Below, one piece after another: positions 17,988 to 26,007 of a stretch of 38,132 nt of DNA. The stretch's first letter is position 1, and every line of letters begins with the position of its first letter. The DNA is from JAAERC01 sp965602655 (GTDB lineage Bacteria; Zixibacteria; MSB-5A5; GN15; PGXB01): the NCBI GenBank assembly GCA_965602655.1, contig CBFCZE010000010.1:1-38132 (forward strand), written 5' to 3'. Below the pieces are notes generated by a model. That model saw only the letters and a program-made list of their open reading frames with translations. It was not told the origin of the DNA and did no database searches. The translations under genes were made by a program, and so were the position numbers.

Positions 17988-18476
17988 CTAATCTTGGAAA
18001 ATGTCGTCAAGCCTGTCACCGGCCGAAGACGCAAATTCGTTGTCTATTCCGGGCTTGTCTTCTTCCGAGCGATTAATCAGCGACGTAAATATTTTGGTAA
18101 GTTCAACCGCGGCTTCCTTGGCATACAGGCGGACCATTCCAATAGTTGTACGATCATCAAAGATGACAACCATAATCGATCTGTCGCCGACCAATGACAT
18201 ATGAATATGGTCCTTTTTGCCCTGATGAAAGAGAACCGAAAATTCCGATTCACCTACCAATTTGGCAATCTCTTTTGTTGAGGCAAAAGATCCAGCCAGA
18301 AGTGCCGCCAGCGCAGTGGTGTCTAATGAGTGGGTAAATCCCTGACGTGTAATCAGATGGCCATCCTTATCCACCAACAAAGCACACTTGGCTTCGGCGC
18401 CTTTGAGCATCTTTCCCAAGACTACATCAATTTTCTCAATTTCTTCTTCGTAAATAATCAGGTTGTCATCACTCAC
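17988..18476 (-). CDS. mglB: MglB-like roadblock/LC7 GTPase-activating protein
   Basis: MglB is the GAP of the polarity GTPase MglA. This 162-residue protein has a roadblock domain (about 17-130). It shows the MglB signatures ALLVDKDGHLITRQG, DTTALAALLAG, EFSVLFHQGKKDHIHMSLVG and FDDRTTIGMVRLYAKEA, then a short acidic tail. The start is set at GTG 18474-18476 because AAGGAGG lies eight bases upstream. The GTG three codons earlier overlaps that site. It follows mglA by 17 bases and precedes pilB, joining polarity control and the pilus motor in one transcription unit. Confidence 0.88.
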   Translation of the reverse strand: MSDDNLIIYEEEIEKIDVVLGKMLKGAEAKCALLVDKDGHLITRQGFTHSLDTTALAALLAGSFASTKEIAKLVGESEFSVLFHQGKKDHIHMSLVGDRSIMVVIFDDRTTIGMVRLYAKEAAVELTKIFTSLINRSEEDKPGIDNEFASSAGDRLDDIFQD

Positions 18477-18493
18477 GGATGCCACCTCCTTAT

Positions 18494-19699
18494 TTATTTA
18501 ATCCCAAACAGCCGTTTAAAGAAACCACGTTTCTTCCTGACCACACGCGTTGATGGCGCCATAGTCGGTTTCGGCATATAGGATTCTATATTTTCAATCT
18601 CTTGATTATCAGCCGTTGTCTGCTCCGCCAAAATTTTGTCCTCCGGCGTGGAAGCGGTTGGCTGAAAATCTGAAACGGTAATTCTTCTTTCACGACGCGA
18701 TATACCTGCCGTTGATGAACCCGGAAACGGGCGGCTCGATACGGGGGCCGGGTTTCCCACAGAAACCTTCTGCTCCGCCATTTTTATTTCGTCGGTACTT
18801 TCAGGAACATTCTCTCCTTCATCAGGCAAATCAACAAGACCCGGTTCCTGTCTGATTTCAGGTCGGTATGCTTCCTGTCTGGTTAATTCGGGAGTTTTCT
18901 CCGGTTCCGGCTTTATTTCGGCCGCTATTGGAGCCGATTCGCTTATCGAAGGAGATGGCTCAACCGGCGTTTCCATTGCCGGGGGCACAGCCGGTTCGCT
19001 CATCGTCGGTACCGATTCCGGAACTGGAGATACAGATTCCTGTACTGGCGGAGGCGGTGCCGCCTCTGATTGCGGTTCCTCTGTCTGCGTTGAAAACTTT
19101 GGCGGCTTACTGCTTCCCGCGGTCTGCGCCTTGGCAAGAACCAGATTAATTATCATTTTGAGCGTAACAAAAACGCCGGTACCTTTGACCGCCTCGCCCT
19201 TAAAAGATTTCCAATTCTCGGTGTTTAATTTTGTTTCCAGTTCTTCAATCGACAAGACACCGGGTAAGTCCTGTTTATTATATTGAATCACTATTGGCAT
19301 ATCCTTGTAATCGTAACCGTATTCGGCCAGATTCTCTTTAAGATTAGTCAAAGATTCAATATTTTCATCCATCTTATCAGCCTGACTGTCGGCGACAAAC
19401 ACCAATCCATCGACACCGCGAAGAACAAGCTTACGAGTGGCATTGTAGTATACCTGTCCGGGAACTGTATATAGCTGAAACTTGGCCGTAAAACCGTTAA
19501 TCTGCCCAATATTAATCGGCAAAAAATCAAAGTAGAGCGTCCGATCGGCCTCAGTTGCCAGCGATATCATCTTGCCCTTAGTCGATGATGGTACCTTTTC
19601 ATGGACATATATTAGGTTGGTTGTTTTCCCCGATAGTCCCGGACCATAATAAACTATTTTGCAGGTTACTTCTCGAGTTGCATAATTTATTGATACCAT
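18494..19699 (-). CDS. mglA: MglA-family small GTPase with a long disordered C-terminal tail
   Basis: A Ras-like polarity GTPase of the MglA family. Residues 1-192 are the GTPase. They include YYGPGLSGKTTN (17-28), Arg53, LYTVPGQVYYNATRK (76-90) with Thr78 and Gln82, NKQD (141-144) and EAVKGTGVF. Gly21, Arg53, Thr78 and Gln82 carry the same numbers as in Myxococcus MglA, which supports family and start. Residues about 193-384 are a Pro/Glu/Ser-rich, low-complexity tail. The end, RVVRKKRGFFKRLFGIK, is basic and amphipathic. Ordinary MglA proteins are about 195 residues, so the tail doubles the size. It lies 30 bases past the upstream roadblock gene. Confidence 0.93.
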   Translation of the reverse strand: MVSINYATREVTCKIVYYGPGLSGKTTNLIYVHEKVPSSTKGKMISLATEADRTLYFDFLPINIGQINGFTAKFQLYTVPGQVYYNATRKLVLRGVDGLVFVADSQADKMDENIESLTNLKENLAEYGYDYKDMPIVIQYNKQDLPGVLSIEELETKLNTENWKSFKGEAVKGTGVFVTLKMIINLVLAKAQTAGSSKPPKFSTQTEEPQSEAAPPPPVQESVSPVPESVPTMSEPAVPPAMETPVEPSPSISESAPIAAEIKPEPEKTPELTRQEAYRPEIRQEPGLVDLPDEGENVPESTDEIKMAEQKVSVGNPAPVSSRPFPGSSTAGISRRERRITVSDFQPTASTPEDKILAEQTTADNQEIENIESYMPKPTMAPSTRVVRKKRGFFKRLFGIK

Positions 19700-19729
19700 A
19701 GAATTATAAATCCCTAATAATTTTGTTGT

Positions 19730-20071
19730 CTATTTATTAATCCCCAGCTTAGAGATAGCATTTTTAATTTCAAGCCTTATCAGGCCGATGTTAACGTTCT
19801 TTTCTGAGGTAACTACCAGAGTTCCAATATCGGCGCTGGCAAAAAACAGTTTTCCTGATGTGGCTTCTATTGTAACCTGCGATAAAGGTGCTTGCTTCAG
19901 CCGATCCATCGATTTCTGAATATTGGATGTTATCGAGGCCGCCAAAGCACCGATTGTTTCTTCCTCAAAAGAAGTGTCCATATCAGCGACAATAACGATA
20001 CCGTCATTACCAACCACCATCGAACCGCTAATGCCACTGGTCTTATTTAATTCTTCAAGTACTTGATACAT
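19730..20071 (-). CDS. Free-standing roadblock/LC7 domain protein
   Basis: A 113-residue protein that is almost only a roadblock domain. The start MYQVLEELNKTSGISG is chosen because GGAGGAGAAAT precedes this ATG (20069-20071). Longer readings lack such a site. Visible features are GSMVVGNDGIVIVAD, the AALAASITSNIQ helix, and a final strand with NIGLIRLEIKNA. It overlaps the end of the membrane roadblock gene by 17 bases and precedes mglA by 30. It may be a regulator or scaffold of MglA rather than the GAP, since the neighbour at 17988 is the better MglB match. Confidence 0.85.
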   Translation of the reverse strand: MYQVLEELNKTSGISGSMVVGNDGIVIVADMDTSFEEETIGALAASITSNIQKSMDRLKQAPLSQVTIEATSGKLFFASADIGTLVVTSEKNVNIGLIRLEIKNAISKLGINK

Positions 20072-21020
20072 ATTTCTCCTCCGGACTTGCCGACAGCAAT
20101 TTGTCATAGCGTTCGGATACATATTTACTGATTATATCTGATGCCTGCGCCAACCTGATACCGAGAAGATCATCATCCTCCCGATTGGAAAGAACAAGCA
20201 ATGTAAACTGCGAGACTTTTAGTGCAAAAAGCTTATCCCGATTGAAAGTTAAATCCAACCGCTCTGGTCCTGTGACGCCAGTCAGTCGGTTCAGGATTTT
20301 TGTATTGGCCTCATTGAACAGCAGCGCCAATGGAGCCCATTCTTCAACATCAACACCGTCTCGGAAAAATGAGGACATCGTCAAACCTTCATAATCGACA
20401 ACAGCCGCCATTTTTACCGATTGATGTTCACTGATATATTTAACCGCTCGAGCGAAACCATCGGCACCTTTGTCAACTAAGACCGTTGCTTTTGGTTCTT
20501 TGACAGCGGTGTCTCTGGCAACAACTGGTTTCGGTTTGACAATTATCTGTGATGGTGTCATTGATGATGTTTTCGATTGAAAGGCAACCTGTCTTTTTTT
20601 ATCCCGGTGTAATTCTTCACCGGATGGCTCACCAAGAATAGCATAATAAAACGGTTTGGTTATTATCGGTGCGAAGGCAATATGCAGAATGATAGCCGGC
20701 AGATATTTCGAAACTCCGAGAATTAACGCCGCCGACAAACCGACATTATACATAATCGATACCATAATGCCAAAAATAGTACCGATTACAATTCGGCATA
20801 AGAAGGTTAATCCGGCCCCCTGAAATAACTGAAACAAACTTGAACCGGGCCGTAGAATAAAGAAGAAGATCCCATAATATAATATTTCAAATATGGCATA
20901 GGAAAATGATCCCGCGCTAAGTTCTGTCCCCAGCTTGGCCGGAAAAATAACCATCGGAATCACTATCAATACACTGGATATCAATAGCATCAGGCGGCTA
21001 TCTTTGGGAGATACGGTCAT
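20055..21020 (-). CDS. Membrane-anchored roadblock-like protein
   Basis: A 321-residue protein of unusual architecture. The N-terminal 125 residues hold about four hydrophobic helices (about 11-28, 38-57, 68-94, 96-118). A flexible, Thr/Lys/Pro-rich linker runs from about 130 to 187. The C-terminal part (about 188-310) has the pattern of a roadblock/LC7 fold: FARAVKYISEHQ, AAVVDYEGLTMSS, a central helix and TLLVLSNREDDDLLGIRL. That assignment is by pattern and context. It would place a roadblock domain on the inner membrane. The start overlaps the preceding stop (ATGA), and its own end overlaps the next roadblock gene. Confidence 0.7.
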   Translation of the reverse strand: MTVSPKDSRLMLLISSVLIVIPMVIFPAKLGTELSAGSFSYAIFEILYYGIFFFILRPGSSLFQLFQGAGLTFLCRIVIGTIFGIMVSIMYNVGLSAALILGVSKYLPAIILHIAFAPIITKPFYYAILGEPSGEELHRDKKRQVAFQSKTSSMTPSQIIVKPKPVVARDTAVKEPKATVLVDKGADGFARAVKYISEHQSVKMAAVVDYEGLTMSSFFRDGVDVEEWAPLALLFNEANTKILNRLTGVTGPERLDLTFNRDKLFALKVSQFTLLVLSNREDDDLLGIRLAQASDIISKYVSERYDKLLSASPEEKYVSST

Positions 21021-21889
21021 GATTGTACCCCTGTCTTAGTAACTGGACCATCCAACTTCTCCAGAAGCGCATTCATACGCAATCTGAGTGTGCCCAGATT
21101 TATTTGCGAGTTTGCCTTTATCAAAATCAGACTATCTTTTAAAGGTATCATATTGATAATGAGGCTTTCGCCTTCAATTAAAACATTTTCATATTTGCCA
21201 AAAACGGATGCGTCCATTTGCGTTTGTATTGTTTGTTCAATATCTCTGGCCAAAGCCCCGAACAGATCAGGTTTCTGATTGTCGATCCATTTTGATTCGG
21301 CCACCAGACCATCATTATTTATAAGCAGCGCCCCCTCAACGCCGCCGATTTCAGAAATAGTCTCTATTAATTCTTTATAACTGAAAGAATCATCATTTAT
21401 TTCCGGAGCAATTTTTTCCTCTTTTTCCGGCGGCGAAACCGGTTCTTCTTCAATCTCAAAGGCGGCTTTCGCTTCGCGCTTTTTAGCAATACCCAAAAGA
21501 TCTTTTACATGCTTGTTTGATGGATCATTATTATGAAGTTCGTTAAGTAACTTGGTTGCCTGGGCCATTTCATTCTTGTTAATATAAATTTCGGCCAAAA
21601 GCAGGTCAGTTGCATGGCTGTTGCCCTCAAGATCAATAACCTTCTTGGCCTCAATTTCGGCCCAACCGAACATTTTCTTGTCAATATTGATTCGAGTCAT
21701 TACCATATGCGCCGAACCATAATTGGGGTGAATTCTTAGCCCGGATTGGCAAACCCTGAAGGCTTGATCGAGTTCCCCTTTTTTGCGGTATGCTTCTGCA
21801 AGAGCCGCAAAAATCTGGGAGTTCGGATTAGCATCCAGTAATTTATTGCATTTGGATATTCTATCTTCTATTTCAACCAGATCGACCAT
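21017..21889 (-). CDS. TPR-roadblock fusion protein
   Basis: Residues 1-145 form about four TPR-like helical repeats (AALAEAYRKKGELDQAF, MTRINIDKKMFGWAEI, LAEIYINKNEMAQATK). A short acidic, Pro-rich linker (about 147-166) leads to a roadblock domain (about 167-285) with IETISEIGGVEGALLINNDG, FGALARDIEQTIQ and NLGTLRLRMNALLEKL. The protein could recruit a partner through the TPRs and bind MglA or another roadblock protein through its C-terminus. It is the first gene after the promoter at 21964-21992 and overlaps the next gene by four bases. Confidence 0.85.
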   Translation of the reverse strand: MVDLVEIEDRISKCNKLLDANPNSQIFAALAEAYRKKGELDQAFRVCQSGLRIHPNYGSAHMVMTRINIDKKMFGWAEIEAKKVIDLEGNSHATDLLLAEIYINKNEMAQATKLLNELHNNDPSNKHVKDLLGIAKKREAKAAFEIEEEPVSPPEKEEKIAPEINDDSFSYKELIETISEIGGVEGALLINNDGLVAESKWIDNQKPDLFGALARDIEQTIQTQMDASVFGKYENVLIEGESLIINMIPLKDSLILIKANSQINLGTLRLRMNALLEKLDGPVTKTGVQS

Positions 21890-21963
21890 TCTATATAATT
21901 CCCCGCTTTGGCAAGGTTTTAGAAATCAATGGCTTACCATCGCATAAAAAATATATTTTTGTA

Positions 21964-21992
21964 ATAATAACTGCCATTTTAAGTTAAGTCAA
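21964..21992 (-). promoter_or_regulatory. Putative promoter of the roadblock-mglA operon
   Basis: On the minus strand TTGACT (21987-21992) is followed after exactly 17 bases by TATTAT (21964-21969). Transcription should begin near 21957, giving a leader of about 68 bases before the TPR-roadblock gene. It lies in the only long gap (112 bases) between the PATAN/membrane genes and the roadblock-mglA genes. Confidence 0.65.
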
Positions 21993-22001
21993 TTAAATTA
22001 A

Positions 22002-22379
22002 TTATGCCAAAGTCCTTTTGGTTTGATATATTCCGATCAGCCAGGTTAAAATCATCAATAGATATAGAATAGTCGAAACATATTCAGGAACAATAAGAAG
22101 ATGTATGCTTTGGCTAATGGCTAAAAATCTGGCCAGCATTAAAAATATGAATCCAAGCGTGAACATCTGCCAGCTTTTTGACATCAGCCCACCCCTAACC
22201 AGAGACATTATTCTCATCGACCAGAACAAACAGATGACTACGCACAGAAGTAAAACCAGATCTGCTATACCGGAAACTGAAAAAAGTGCTTCGGTATCAA
22301 CCGAGGCATGGGCCGTTTGGGCAAATATCAGGTTTATCAGTAATATACCAGATAACATATATTTTACTTTATTCATCAT
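22002..22379 (-). CDS. Small exported or membrane protein of unknown function
   Basis: A 125-residue hydrophobic protein I do not recognise. An N-terminal segment ending in AQTAHA looks like a cleavable signal peptide (about 1-25). Three further hydrophobic helices follow (about 36-55, 69-90, 96-117), and the protein ends in a basic QTKRTLA. The start ATG overlaps the stop of the PATAN gene (ATGA), so the two are translated together. It may be a membrane partner of the PATAN protein, but the sequence gives no direct clue. Confidence 0.65.
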   Translation of the reverse strand: MMNKVKYMLSGILLINLIFAQTAHASVDTEALFSVSGIADLVLLLCVVICLFWSMRIMSLVRGGLMSKSWQMFTLGFIFLMLARFLAISQSIHLLIVPEYVSTILYLLMILTWLIGIYQTKRTLA

Positions 22380-23584
22380 GAGGCACCTTTCATCAAGTTA
22401 ACAACCATCGCGGCTTTTCTTATTGATTTATCAAGATTTTCATCTATATGAAATCTTTTTACCAGTTCTCTCTTTAATGCCAGCGGTTCGGTAATTTCTT
22501 TTCTGACGCGGCTGACCGCCTGGCGATAAATGCCGGAGCCAAGGAAATAAAAGACATATTCCAGTTGATTATCCAGCATATGCTCCAGGGCACTCATGAC
22601 CGTATGCATTCTGACCAGAGCAGGAATTTTTAAAATGGCCGCATAGAATTTATCAAAAGTAACATTGGTATCAGAGCCTGGATCAAAACCGGGAAAATAA
22701 ATAAGAAATCCATTTCTAAATCCGGCCAGGTATTTATTATACATCGGATTCTGATCGCCGACAACATCTTCAACCAATGAGCGTATTCTGTAAAAGCAGT
22801 TGTTGTATAAGGAAAATAGAATCGACAGGATAACTTCCTCTTCATTATTGACAATCTCTTCACCGGCTGTCACCTGCCCTCCGGACTCAACCAGTCCGGC
22901 AATAATAAGGCGATACAATCCACGATAGGTAACAAACTCGCCAATTGGGGAGGCCTGAATAATATCGGGAAGGGTTCTTTCACCATTTATTAATGATAAA
23001 ATTCTGAATTCGTCAATACTGAGTTTTATCTCGTCTTTTTTGCTTTTTGGCGATGTTGTCAGTATGATTTTGATATCATCCGGAGGCAGAACTTTTTGAA
23101 TCTCAACCCACTCATCAATTCGGCGGGTACCCTCCATAATAACATTCATCGTGTTGAGTTCAATCGTAAACTTGGCGTTCCGGGGTGAGGCATTTTCTAT
23201 GAATTTAAAATCACCCTCATCCCACGAAAACAGATTATATACAATCTCTTCTATCTGAAGCTTCAGACATTCAATTATTTCTTCTTTTTCAAACAAATTC
23301 ATATCAACCAGTGTTGTTCCCAGTTGACGGCCGGTCTGCTTATGCATTATTATGGCGCGTTCCAGATCATCTTTGGATATCTTGCCGCGCTTTAAGAGGA
23401 GATTACCAAAGAGATCTTCTGATGAATTAATCGACGAGGCAAAAATAATTGCCCCCTCGCTGAAGGCAATTTCCTTTTGCCTTGCTTTGGTCGATATTTC
23501 CAGAATGCCGGTTTTTTTGCCAGTTGCCAGCAATTGAAGAATATCTGGAAAAGAGATCGTCTTTAGATTCCCAACTAAACTCAT
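22376..23584 (-). CDS. PATAN-domain (DUF4388) protein
   Basis: The 402-residue protein starts with a PATAN/DUF4388 domain (about 1-130): SLVGNLKTISFPDILQLLA, KTGILEIS, then FSEGAIIFASS. PATAN proteins act as protein-binding regulators; in cyanobacteria PATAN response regulators bind PilB and change pilus activity. Residues about 58-112 hold two tandem helical motifs (NLLLKRGKISKDDLERA, RQLGTTLVDMNLFEKEEI) resembling the N-terminus of PilB here. The second half is helical and unassigned. There is no receiver domain. The ATG at 23582-23584 is chosen over an upstream TTG. It overlaps the following gene by four bases. Confidence 0.82.
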   Translation of the reverse strand: MSLVGNLKTISFPDILQLLATGKKTGILEISTKARQKEIAFSEGAIIFASSINSSEDLFGNLLLKRGKISKDDLERAIIMHKQTGRQLGTTLVDMNLFEKEEIIECLKLQIEEIVYNLFSWDEGDFKFIENASPRNAKFTIELNTMNVIMEGTRRIDEWVEIQKVLPPDDIKIILTTSPKSKKDEIKLSIDEFRILSLINGERTLPDIIQASPIGEFVTYRGLYRLIIAGLVESGGQVTAGEEIVNNEEEVILSILFSLYNNCFYRIRSLVEDVVGDQNPMYNKYLAGFRNGFLIYFPGFDPGSDTNVTFDKFYAAILKIPALVRMHTVMSALEHMLDNQLEYVFYFLGSGIYRQAVSRVRKEITEPLALKRELVKRFHIDENLDKSIRKAAMVVNLMKGAS

Positions 23585-23679
23585 ATCAAACAATATCCCC
23601 GAATATTAAAGATTTCCGGAACTTGTTATTATTCTTGTATTTCTTTTATTTTATCGGGAGTTTGACTGGTATTCTTAAG

Positions 23680-25989
23680 TCAGAAGATATTATAATTTCC
23701 GCATTTTATGCGGTGGAGGCGTCCATTTTTTATAAGTAATTCAACGGCACCAACTTGGGAAGTCTCAATGATCTTAATGTCTGTTGGAATCCTTAGTGAA
23801 TTTTGGGCGATTTTTTCGCGAGCCGATTTTGTCAGACGCTGACAGATTAAATATTGAGGCGGGCTGACAGTTTCTGACAATATTGTTAAAATATCTGATT
23901 TTTCAATCACCGCTTTAATGATGATATTTATGGAGTTTTTATTTTTGGCCATATTATAGCCGTTTTCAGCAATACCATTGGCATTAAAAAAAGACATATT
24001 GAGCGAATCAAAATTGAATATTATTTGCTGATTGCCCAAAAATATTTCATTATTTGACAATTTTTCAGGAAAGTCAGATTCTTTATAATATTTTACCCGC
24101 GAGGCTTCAATCAATGATGAACTGTCGGCAGATATATCAAAAAACAGATTTTTGGATGAAACCGGAATAAATGCCTTGGATAAATTATTTTGCTTTAATA
24201 AAAACGAGACTTCATTAATTGTTGGATAATCATTTGACAGGGCGATTATGGTATAATCCGTAATATTTCTATTGACCAAATATGGAAGCGCCGTTTTTTC
24301 CGTGATATTATAATTTTTCAAAGATAAATCGCTGAGAACAAGATGCGGTTTATCTGTTTCGGCCAATGCCACCATACCGCTGGGCGATGAAAATACGGTA
24401 ATCTGATAATCATTTTTTTCAGATAACAGATGGCCAAAAATAGTTGTATTTGCTAAAACCAAAAAAATAATAATAAGCAGTCTTTTCGATTTTTTAAAAT
24501 CAATAGATAGAATTATAAGCATCAGCATCAGGTAATAGGCAATTAGTTGAATCGATGATAATTCAAAGGTCTGTACTATGGCCATCTTTTCGGAGCCAAA
24601 CTGTTTCAATAATAATATAGTCAATTGAAGAAACGGCTCAACCAGAGAACCGACAAAAGAGCCAAAAAGCGGCAGGAGAAATGTCGCCAAAAGAATAGCA
24701 ACTTCACCGATGACAATTACCGACACCAATGGTATTATGAAAAGATTAGATACAAAGGCTATCATAGGCAGTCGATGAAAATAAAAGGCACACATCGGCA
24801 GAGCAACTATCTGAGCAACAACGCTGATTATTAATGGGAAAATCAGGAATTTATAATACCAGCAGTCATGAACAGGTCTTAATAACCGGGTGATTCGGGG
24901 TGTGAAAAATATTAAACCCCAGGCGGTTGCAAATGAAAGCTGAAAACCGACATCAAAGAATTCGGTTGGCTTAATCAGCAGAATAATAAGAGCTGTCGAG
25001 GCTATAATATTATTCAAATCAATTTTCCTCTGAAATGCTTTTCCGAGCAGGACCAGTGAGGCCATTATCGAGGCCCGGACAACCGAGGGCTGGTTATAGG
25101 ATAATAGAGTGAAAACCACGACAATACCCAGCAGAAATATGGTCCGGTTTCGCGCCTTCATTGGTGAAGCTCTCAAAAGAAAAACGAAAACCAGCAATAC
25201 CAGGGCAACATTAGAGCCGGAAACGGCCAGCAGGTGCAGGGTTCCGCTGTCACGAAAAAGACGATATATATCAACCGGGATATCCCTGGTTTCGCCGATC
25301 AAAAAACCTGAGGCCAGCGCCGCCGAGTGCGACGATAGAGTCTCCTTAAAGGTATCGTTTATTGCCTTTCTTAGTTTGTCAATCAATCGCATATAGTATC
25401 CGGCCCCGGCCGGATCGACCATAATTGAGTATTGATGCGGCAGATAGGCGGCGGCAAAGACATTTTTCAGATTCAGATACCTTCGGTAATCCATCCCGGA
25501 AGGATTCTTTCCGCCTTTAATAGAATACAGTTGCGTTTCAAACTGCAATCGATCGCCATATTGAAATCGAGTTGTCTCGGTCCCGATATTAAGAATGATT
25601 CGTCCGGAAGAATGTATGGTCTCGCTCTGCCAACCCAGTGAATCTATATCGAAATAAATACTTGTTCGATGCTCCCTGACAATTGGCCAGTCATCGACTG
25701 TACCATAAATCTGATATTTCTGATTATTATCTGCAAAATGAATAATATGCCCGGGCGGGAAAGTTTTATATCGGAAAGAGAAACCAAAAGCCGACAGCAT
25801 AACCAGCGCCAAAAAAACAGCCAAGCCGGCAATAATATTATTTTTCTTATAATATGAGGCTATTGAAACAGGAAACAGTATCAATGATAAAACAAGAAAA
25901 AACCATGCTGGGATTGAAACATTATCGGCCAGAATAATCCCGGTTACCACCGCTCCTAATATTATTACCGCCGGGAATTTTCTAGCCAT
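23680..25989 (-). CDS. comEC: ComEC/Rec2-type DNA-uptake channel
   Basis: A 769-residue polytopic protein that should carry single-stranded DNA across the inner membrane during transformation. An N-terminal DUF4131-like part (about 1-200) precedes the competence domain (about 220-500). The latter begins with ASGFLIGETRDIP and HLLAVSGSNVALV, in place of the usual AISGLHV. About ten membrane helices follow. The C-terminal part (about 515-769) sits where most ComEC proteins have a metallo-beta-lactamase-like domain, but no HxHxDH motif is present; IIALSNDYPTINEV takes that position. It follows murJ by 18 bases and precedes the PATAN gene by 95. Confidence 0.88.
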   Translation of the reverse strand: MARKFPAVIILGAVVTGIILADNVSIPAWFFLVLSLILFPVSIASYYKKNNIIAGLAVFLALVMLSAFGFSFRYKTFPPGHIIHFADNNQKYQIYGTVDDWPIVREHRTSIYFDIDSLGWQSETIHSSGRIILNIGTETTRFQYGDRLQFETQLYSIKGGKNPSGMDYRRYLNLKNVFAAAYLPHQYSIMVDPAGAGYYMRLIDKLRKAINDTFKETLSSHSAALASGFLIGETRDIPVDIYRLFRDSGTLHLLAVSGSNVALVLLVFVFLLRASPMKARNRTIFLLGIVVVFTLLSYNQPSVVRASIMASLVLLGKAFQRKIDLNNIIASTALIILLIKPTEFFDVGFQLSFATAWGLIFFTPRITRLLRPVHDCWYYKFLIFPLIISVVAQIVALPMCAFYFHRLPMIAFVSNLFIIPLVSVIVIGEVAILLATFLLPLFGSFVGSLVEPFLQLTILLLKQFGSEKMAIVQTFELSSIQLIAYYLMLMLIILSIDFKKSKRLLIIIFLVLANTTIFGHLLSEKNDYQITVFSSPSGMVALAETDKPHLVLSDLSLKNYNITEKTALPYLVNRNITDYTIIALSNDYPTINEVSFLLKQNNLSKAFIPVSSKNLFFDISADSSSLIEASRVKYYKESDFPEKLSNNEIFLGNQQIIFNFDSLNMSFFNANGIAENGYNMAKNKNSINIIIKAVIEKSDILTILSETVSPPQYLICQRLTKSAREKIAQNSLRIPTDIKIIETSQVGAVELLIKNGRLHRIKCGNYNIF

Positions 25990-26007
25990 AAAATCCTTAA
26001 TCGTTAT

